From Firmicutes bacterium ASF500 (lineage in GTDB: Bacteria > Bacillota > Clostridia > Oscillospirales > Oscillospiraceae): a stretch of DNA of 64,000 bases. The notes below the pieces were generated by a model. That model had not been told where the DNA came from, made no database searches, and was given only the letters and a program-made list of their open reading frames with translations. The position numbers and the translations under genes are program-made. Positions 58,714 through 64,000 of the stretch are shown piece after piece. Location: NCBI GenBank assembly GCA_000492175.2, contig CP097573.1, positions 1,178,001 to 1,242,000 on the forward strand. The letters are read 5' to 3'. Position 1 is the first letter of the stretch; each line of letters opens with the position of its first letter.

Positions 58714-58727
58714 CAGGAGAGTGCTAA
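58701..58727. promoter_or_regulatory. CIRCE element (HrcA operator)
   Basis: TTAGCACTG, 9 bases, GAGTGCTAA: one mismatch from the consensus inverted repeat TTAGCACTC-N9-GAGTGCTAA. It lies across the hsp20 -35 box. Confidence 0.92.
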
Positions 58728-58845
58728 TGTTTACAAAATGACCGAGGTTTGTTCACAGAGTATGCGATTTTGGGCCTTTCCGGCCTTGCGCTTTTCAGCC
58801 GCTGTGGTAAAATACCAGTATTCAATCCGTTTCAAGGTGATTATT

Positions 58846-59763
58846 ATGTACTTGTATAACATCTGTGCAGCCATGGAAGCGCTGGAAAAAGTACCGGCTC
58901 CCGGTGGAAGCACCCTCGTGCTTTTGACATCGGAGGAACTAAAAAAGGGTGTGGCTATTCCGGGTCTGGAGCAGATCATCCACCATACGCCCTCCGCCCA
59001 GGGTGCCCGCGCCTGCAAGGCGGAATTCCGCCACGACTGCCTGTGCGGAACGATTATCACGCCGCGGCGTACCAAGGACGGTGCTCCCATTGCTTTTGGC
59101 TATCTTTTAACCGAGAAATGGGCCGTGCTGTGCGACGATACTGGAACGGCCCGCTCCGCTGTCCAGCACTTGCAAAAGGGGAATCCCCAGCGGGAGTTGG
59201 GCGTGGGGGGCTTCTTTTGTGAGTTCTTGGAGTGGCTGATCGCAAAGGATCTCCATCATCTCCAGAAACTGGAGGACGATATGGACCAGATGGAGGAGCA
59301 GGTCCTCTCCGGGGAGCTGGATCAATTTAATCCCCGCATGAATACCCTGCGCAAAGAAATTATCCGGTGGCTCCGGTACTATACACAGCTGGACGATATG
59401 GTCTGTGAACTTCAAGAGAATGAAACCGCCCTGTTCCGCGACAGTGAGCTGCAGATGCTGCACATGGTGGAAAAGCGGATCGGGCGTCTGGACAGCGAGG
59501 CACAGACTCTTCGGGAATACAGCATCCAGCTGCGGGAGCTGTTCCAGGCGGAGATCGACATCCGCCAAAACCGAATCATGAAAATTTTGACCATTGTGAC
59601 CACAGTTTTTCTTCCGCTGTCCCTGGTGGTAGGCTGGTATGGAATGAATTTCATCAATATGCCGGAATTGACGTGGAGGTACGGTTATCCAGCTATCATT
59701 GTGATCAGTGTGCTGATTGTAGCGCTCTGTCTGTGGATCATGAAAAAGAAGAAATTCTGGTAG
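58846..59763 (+). CDS. CorA-family metal transporter
   Basis: A 305-residue protein: cytoplasmic alpha/beta domain, long coiled helices (ALFRDSELQMLHMVEKRI), then two C-terminal membrane helices with the signature YGMNF between them. It carries Mg or other divalent cations, or Zn as in the ZntB-like branch. ATG 58846 follows AAGGTGA; the earlier in-frame start at 58738 lies in the CIRCE region and lacks a ribosome site. Confidence 0.85.
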   Translation: MYLYNICAAMEALEKVPAPGGSTLVLLTSEELKKGVAIPGLEQIIHHTPSAQGARACKAEFRHDCLCGTIITPRRTKDGAPIAFGYLLTEKWAVLCDDTGTARSAVQHLQKGNPQRELGVGGFFCEFLEWLIAKDLHHLQKLEDDMDQMEEQVLSGELDQFNPRMNTLRKEIIRWLRYYTQLDDMVCELQENETALFRDSELQMLHMVEKRIGRLDSEAQTLREYSIQLRELFQAEIDIRQNRIMKILTIVTTVFLPLSLVVGWYGMNFINMPELTWRYGYPAIIVISVLIVALCLWIMKKKKFW

Positions 59764-59776
59764 CGCCGTCATAAAA

Positions 59777-59818
59777 AGCAGAGGCCCGGTTCACGTTGAA
59801 CCGGGCTTCTGCTTTTTT
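59777..59818. terminator. Terminator between corA-like and antiporter genes
   Basis: A near-perfect 16-bp stem (AGCAGA and GCCCGGTTCA with their complements), loop CGT, T-run at 59813-59818 and A-run on the other side, so it can serve both converging genes. Confidence 0.9.
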
Positions 59819-59822
59819 CGGG

Positions 59823-61091
59823 TCACTTCATCCTTTTTCGCAGCATCTCGTCGGACACCTGCTCCAGCTGCTCCGCCCTGTGGTAGCGACCGGCAAGATC
59901 GTTTTCAGCCGCAGAACCCTCGGGCTGGCCGTGGAAGGCCAGCTTCAGTAAAATGGGCGTCAGTACCGCGCAGCCCACAACAGTGATGACGACAGGCGTC
60001 ATTATCGCCTGGCTGAGGACCCCCATGGACAGGCCGCGATTGGCCACGATCAGGGCTACCTCGCCCCGGCAGGCCATGCCGGTACCCACCTGGAGGCGCT
60101 CCCGTCCCCCAAAGCCGCACAGCCTGGCACCCAAGCCGCAGCCGATGATCTTGGACAGGATGGCCACGGCCAGGAGCGACAGAGAAAGGGCGGCCAGCGT
60201 CCCGGTCAGCCGGGGCAGCTCCACCTTGATGCCAATCCCGGCAAAGAATACGGGGGTCAACAGCAGGTAGCTCAGGGGCTCGAACTTGGAGCGGATGTAA
60301 TCGGCCTTGGGGGTACAGGCCACCACCAGCCCCGCCGCAAAGGCGCCGATGATGTCAGCCACGCCGAAAAACTCCTCAGCGCAGTAGGCCAGCAGCAGGC
60401 AGAGCACAAAGGCGAACACCGGATAGCGCCGCAGGTTTTTCTCGTGGGCCTTTTCGATCATCAGGCGGAACAGCCAAATTCCCCCACAGGCGGCGGCAAT
60501 GGCAAACACAAAGAACAGCACGATTTTCAGCAGCACCAGCAGCAGGCCGTCCCCGCCTCCCGCCATACTGGATACCAGCGTCAGGGCGATCAGGCCCAGC
60601 ACGTCGTCGATCAGGGCGGCGGCCAGGATGGTGCTGCCCACCTTGGTATCCAGGCGTCCCAGCTCCTTGAGGGTCTCCACGGTGATGCTGACAGAGGTGG
60701 CGGTCAGCACCGTGCCCAAAAAGAGGTTCTCCAGAAAGGTATTCCCAGGCAGCCAGCCCAGCTTCCCCGCCAGAGCGCCGAAGCCTGTGCCCATCAGCAT
60801 GGGCACCAGCACGCCGCACAGCGCCACCAGAAAGCCCGCCTTTCCGGCGCTGCGCAGCTCCCGCAGGTCGGTACCCATTCCGGCGGTAAACAGAATGACA
60901 ATGACGCCCAACTCACTCAACTGGGTGAGAAATTCGGTCTCCGAAAGGACATTCAGCACGGCGGGGCCCAAAATCAGGCCGGCCAGCAGCGCGCCCACCA
61001 CCCGGGGCATTTGAAATTTTCCCGTGGCAATCCCCAGCAGCTTGGTGCTGAGCAGAATCAAAGCCAGGTCTAACAGATAGTGATAGGACAT
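59823..61091 (-). CDS. Cation:proton antiporter (CPA2/Kef type)
   Basis: A 422-residue membrane protein with about 12 helices. Conserved features include LPRVVGALLAGLILGP-like QMPRVVGALLAGLILGP, the ion-binding Asp pair in AALIDDVLGLIAL, and FFAGIGIKVEL. It exchanges Na or K for protons. There is no NAD-binding TrkA domain at the end; a short charged tail is present instead. GGAGG precedes ATG 61091. Confidence 0.88.
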   Translation of the reverse strand: MSYHYLLDLALILLSTKLLGIATGKFQMPRVVGALLAGLILGPAVLNVLSETEFLTQLSELGVIVILFTAGMGTDLRELRSAGKAGFLVALCGVLVPMLMGTGFGALAGKLGWLPGNTFLENLFLGTVLTATSVSITVETLKELGRLDTKVGSTILAAALIDDVLGLIALTLVSSMAGGGDGLLLVLLKIVLFFVFAIAAACGGIWLFRLMIEKAHEKNLRRYPVFAFVLCLLLAYCAEEFFGVADIIGAFAAGLVVACTPKADYIRSKFEPLSYLLLTPVFFAGIGIKVELPRLTGTLAALSLSLLAVAILSKIIGCGLGARLCGFGGRERLQVGTGMACRGEVALIVANRGLSMGVLSQAIMTPVVITVVGCAVLTPILLKLAFHGQPEGSAAENDLAGRYHRAEQLEQVSDEMLRKRMK

Positions 61092-61243
61092 CAGTGATTC
61101 CTCCCTGTTTCTATGTCAAAACGCAAGCCTATCATAGCTTCTTTTGTTGAATTTACAGGAGGAGTTTTATCTAAAACGGACCCGGTTGGCGGTCAGATTT
61201 TTCGTCTATTTTGAGCCCGTCTCAACCTCCTGCGGTGCGGGAC

Positions 61244-63700
61244 TCAACTCTCGCCGTCCTGCCGCCAGAGCTCCACCCTTCCCCGGTTCAGTCTGGCCTT
61301 GAGCAGCATTTCGTCCGCCTTTTTCAAAAGCGCCTTCGGAACATCCGGGCCGATGGCGCCGCCGATGCTGGCGGTGATATACTGCCCGTTTTCCGTACCG
61401 TCTACAGACAGTGCGGAGATGTCGCCGCATATTTTATTCAGCCTCGCCTCCAGCGCGTCCGGATGAATAGATGCAAACAGCATCACAAATTCCGCTCCGG
61501 AATACCCGATCAATGTGTCCGGCTCCCGGATACCGGCGTGGATCAATTGCGCGACACGCATCAGAAGATCGTCCCCGGCCTTGCGCCCATATGTATCGTT
61601 AATATTTTGGAAATTGTCCACGTTGAGGACGGCCAAGGCGCAGATTTTTTCGCCGCTTCGGGTCTCCGCGTCATAATAGCGCCGGTTATATATATGGGTG
61701 ATGGGATCGAGATACAGCTTGCTGTGCATATCAGAGATAGAAGCGATGGGCAGTGACTCCCCGTTTCCGTCAAACAGTTCATCCTCTGTGATCCGAACCA
61801 GCGTTTCCAGCACCAGCGGTTTGCCGTCCACCTTGATATACCGGGATATTACATGGAACACCTCGCCGTCCAGGAATACGAGTTTGGAATAATTCTTCCG
61901 GAACGCCAGGCACTTCATGGAGGTGCAGTTGGCGCACCGCTTTTCCTGTTTCCAGAAACGGTAACATGGCTGGCCGGTTTTGACCAGCCTGCCGCTGCTG
62001 TCGATTTCCAGAACGCTGTTGTCAGTGGGATCCACCAGACGGACATTGTAGACCATGAATTTGATGGCGCTGAGCAGATCATAGGCCTGCCTGCCGGTCA
62101 TCTCACTGCGCACTGCCGGGAGCTGTCCCCGCTCGCCGGCGTCGGGGGCTGCGGGGAGCTCGCCATCTAAGGGAATCAGCCGGCCCATAACTTCCGTGTA
62201 ATGCCCGGCATGGGGGGAATCCCAGACGGTTTGCAGCTCGCACAGATATGGCCGGGGCTCCTCTCCGGGCAGGTTCAGCAAGATATTCTCCCGAATCAGA
62301 GGGTGTGCGTTGGTCGCCGTGGACAGCTTGCGTCTCAGCCGATCCGCGGCGGGACGGTCATACTTTTCATAGGGAGCCGACTCCAGATCCATCTCCACAA
62401 TGGGTTCCTCTACCTCGAAAAGCTCCATTCCGGCTTTGTTGTAATGCAGGACTGCCGGCGATACCGTGTAGTAAAACCCGGGGTACGCACCATTGAAAAA
62501 GAATTTAAAACGCAGACGCTCGCGGTTCAGCTCCTGGGTGATACTCTCGGTGGCGGTCACGCCATGGTCGTGCAGGTGGGCCACGGCCTCTTCAATCATC
62601 TCCTGGGCAGAGTCTTCGCCATTTTCGGACTGCTCAGAGCCGGAAACGGTCAGCGCGTCTTTCAGATTGTCAAAGATGTTGGACAAACACGTCATCAGCA
62701 GAGGGTTGAATGTTCCGCATTGTCCGTCCAGAATCATATGGAATGCCTGCTCGGGGGAATGGGACGGCTTATAGCACCGCTCGCTGACCAGGGCGTCGTA
62801 CACATCCGCCACGGACACAATTTGGGCTGTGATCGGGATGTCCTCCCCCTTTAACCCGTCCGGATAGCCCTTGCCGTCATACCGCTCATGGTGCCAGCGG
62901 CAGATGTCGTAGGTCAGCTGAATGAGAGGGCTCACCTTTTGTCCCCGGCGCAGGGCGTCCACCATATTGGCCCCCGCCATAGCGTGGCCCTTCATGACCT
63001 GGAACTCTTCCTCGGTAAACTTGCCCGGCTTATTCAAAATTTCCTCCGGTACGGTCATCTTGCCGATGTCATGGAGAGAGGAGGCGGTACAGATCAGACG
63101 TTTCTCCTCACTTGAGAAGGAGTACTGATCCGATACCCTCGTCAGCTCCTCCAGCAGCATTTCTGTGATGGTTCGGATATTCCGGACGTGGTTTCCGCTC
63201 TCGCCGTTGCGGGTCTCCACGATATGGGAAAGGATGGAGACCATGGCCGAATTGGTCTCGTTTTTCTGAATCACCTCGTTCACCAGGGCATTGGACAGCT
63301 CCTGCTGCCTGCCAGAAAGGTCAATGATATCGTCGATACGGTGACAGATCACCCGCTCGTTGAACGGACGCTGGATCAGCTCGCTGGCGCCCAGGTTGTA
63401 GGCGGTTTCAATGTTTTCAGAGGTATAGTCTGAGGAAACCATGATGACCGGCAGAAAGTCCAGCCAGCCCCGCTCCTTCATGGCCCTGAGAAGGGCAAAG
63501 CCGTCCATATTGGGCATCACAAGGTCCGTGAGAACCAGCGAAAATTCCTCCGCATGGTCATCCAGGAGCAGCAGTGCCTCTTTGCCGTCACCGGCCTCTT
63601 CCAAAAAGTAGTCCTTTTCCAGCATACTCGTCATGACCGCGCGGTTGAATCTCGAGTCATCCACCACTAGGATCTTATATTTCTTCTTTGCTTCAAGCAT
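61244..63700 (-). CDS. Response regulator with HD-GYP and degenerate GGDEF domains
   Basis: An 818-residue signalling protein. Receiver domain (1-125) with phospho-Asp in LVLTDLVMP. HD-GYP domain (about 150-350) with SLHDIGK near 209 and HHERYDGKGYPDG near 267, the full set for cutting cyclic di-GMP. A PAS-like middle follows, with a Cys-rich patch (CYRFWKQEKRCANCTSMKC). The C-terminal GGDEF domain near 690-815 has SGAEF instead of GGDEF or GGEEF, so synthesis is unlikely and GTP sensing is possible. Net function is probably c-di-GMP breakdown. GGAGG precedes the start. Confidence 0.88.
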   Translation of the reverse strand: MLEAKKKYKILVVDDSRFNRAVMTSMLEKDYFLEEAGDGKEALLLLDDHAEEFSLVLTDLVMPNMDGFALLRAMKERGWLDFLPVIMVSSDYTSENIETAYNLGASELIQRPFNERVICHRIDDIIDLSGRQQELSNALVNEVIQKNETNSAMVSILSHIVETRNGESGNHVRNIRTITEMLLEELTRVSDQYSFSSEEKRLICTASSLHDIGKMTVPEEILNKPGKFTEEEFQVMKGHAMAGANMVDALRRGQKVSPLIQLTYDICRWHHERYDGKGYPDGLKGEDIPITAQIVSVADVYDALVSERCYKPSHSPEQAFHMILDGQCGTFNPLLMTCLSNIFDNLKDALTVSGSEQSENGEDSAQEMIEEAVAHLHDHGVTATESITQELNRERLRFKFFFNGAYPGFYYTVSPAVLHYNKAGMELFEVEEPIVEMDLESAPYEKYDRPAADRLRRKLSTATNAHPLIRENILLNLPGEEPRPYLCELQTVWDSPHAGHYTEVMGRLIPLDGELPAAPDAGERGQLPAVRSEMTGRQAYDLLSAIKFMVYNVRLVDPTDNSVLEIDSSGRLVKTGQPCYRFWKQEKRCANCTSMKCLAFRKNYSKLVFLDGEVFHVISRYIKVDGKPLVLETLVRITEDELFDGNGESLPIASISDMHSKLYLDPITHIYNRRYYDAETRSGEKICALAVLNVDNFQNINDTYGRKAGDDLLMRVAQLIHAGIREPDTLIGYSGAEFVMLFASIHPDALEARLNKICGDISALSVDGTENGQYITASIGGAIGPDVPKALLKKADEMLLKARLNRGRVELWRQDGES

Positions 63701-63821
63701 AAATAATTCCTCCAGAGTTTTGGCTATGGCAAAGATATGCCCCGGCGCATATCAAATGATGTATATTTTGTGAACAAAAATCGCATATCCTGTAAATGTT
63801 GGCACTCCGCCGATAAAAGTG

Positions 63822-64000
63822 CTAATTTTTGGCGCCTGGCAGGGGCATATCCGGGGTGTAAAAGCGGCAGCCGCAGCGGCCGTTTTCTTTTACCTGGTAC
63901 AAGGCCGTGTCAGCGTCATGGTACATCTCATCGGTATAGCCTTTTGGGGAAAAGACCCCGCCTACGCTGAGAGAGACTTGGGGCAGGCCGTCCGTGGGGT
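63822..64000 (-). CDS. GGDEF-domain protein, C-terminal end only
   Basis: The minus-strand frame is open from the window edge to TAG at 63824-63822 and encodes about 59 residues ending a GGDEF domain: LPQVSLSVGGVFSPKGY, then MYHDADTALYQVKENGRCGC and a short tail. The active site lies outside the window. It is likely another cyclic di-GMP or related signalling protein, upstream of and in the same direction as the HD-GYP gene. Confidence 0.78.
   Translation of the reverse strand, partial: PTDGLPQVSLSVGGVFSPKGYTDEMYHDADTALYQVKENGRCGCRFYTPDMPLPGAKN

Overview
The window looks like a chromosome segment of a GC-rich anaerobic Firmicute, probably Clostridia of the Oscillospiraceae type. The grounds are codon and GC usage, strong GGAGG ribosome binding sites, PadR, PrsW and HrcA/CIRCE style genes and controls, and a conjugative element of the Gram-positive VirD4/VirB4/PrgI kind. 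This placement is inference from gene content; there is no rRNA in the window.

Left chromosomal flank (1-8500): the 3' part of an rlmB-like rRNA methyltransferase; a large membrane protein that looks like a P-type ATPase without its catalytic Asp; a secreted protein and a PadR regulator transcribed divergently from one palindromic promoter region; a small sigma-region-4 gene cluster; tRNA-Thr and tRNA-Tyr; a P-loop protein; pgi; and tRNA-Val.

Conjugative element (about 8.6-57.3 kb). It opens with a double ribbon-helix-helix protein and a primase/ArdC-like fusion. A surface module follows (membrane-anchored protein, sortase, transglutaminase-like protein, and a 2173-residue adhesin with 17 CnaB-type repeats). 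Next is a long, tightly packed operon (21.7-40.2 kb): ssb, ParB-like, ParM/ParR, a C5-cytosine methyltransferase, an amidoligase plus gamma-glutamylcyclotransferase pair, an S-adenosylmethionine synthetase next to a PAPS-reductase-like gene, two beta-helix paralogues, a DUF4406 protein, a second DNA methyltransferase, VapD, and many small unknowns. An IS110-family element sits inside an array of hairpins. Then come a second PAPS-reductase-like gene, mobC, an M20 amidohydrolase, the relaxase, PcfB, an XRE/SLOG pair, and the type IV secretion genes (VirD4, VirB2-like, VirB6/TrbL-like, PrgI, VirB4, a CHAP hydrolase). A frameshifted helix-turn-helix gene closes the element. No integrase is visible, so the element may be trimmed or immobile.

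Right chromosomal flank (57.3-64 kb): a PrsW protease, Hsp20 under a CIRCE operator, a CorA-type transporter, a Kef-type antiporter, a response-regulator/HD-GYP/GGDEF protein, and the end of another GGDEF gene cut by the window.

The most unusual signals are these. (1) Five transfer genes have a hairpin, then a GGAGGTG ribosome site, then a non-AUG near-cognate start (ACG, CTG, TTG, ATA, ATC). (2) Many unrelated cargo proteins end in a basic tail finishing in ER or DR, encoded by a repeated intercistronic linker. (3) The adhesin ends exactly at its sorting motif (LPTTG plus one Tyr). (4) The amidoligase/cyclotransferase pair and the mobile MetK/PAPS-reductase pair are unexplained biochemical cargo.
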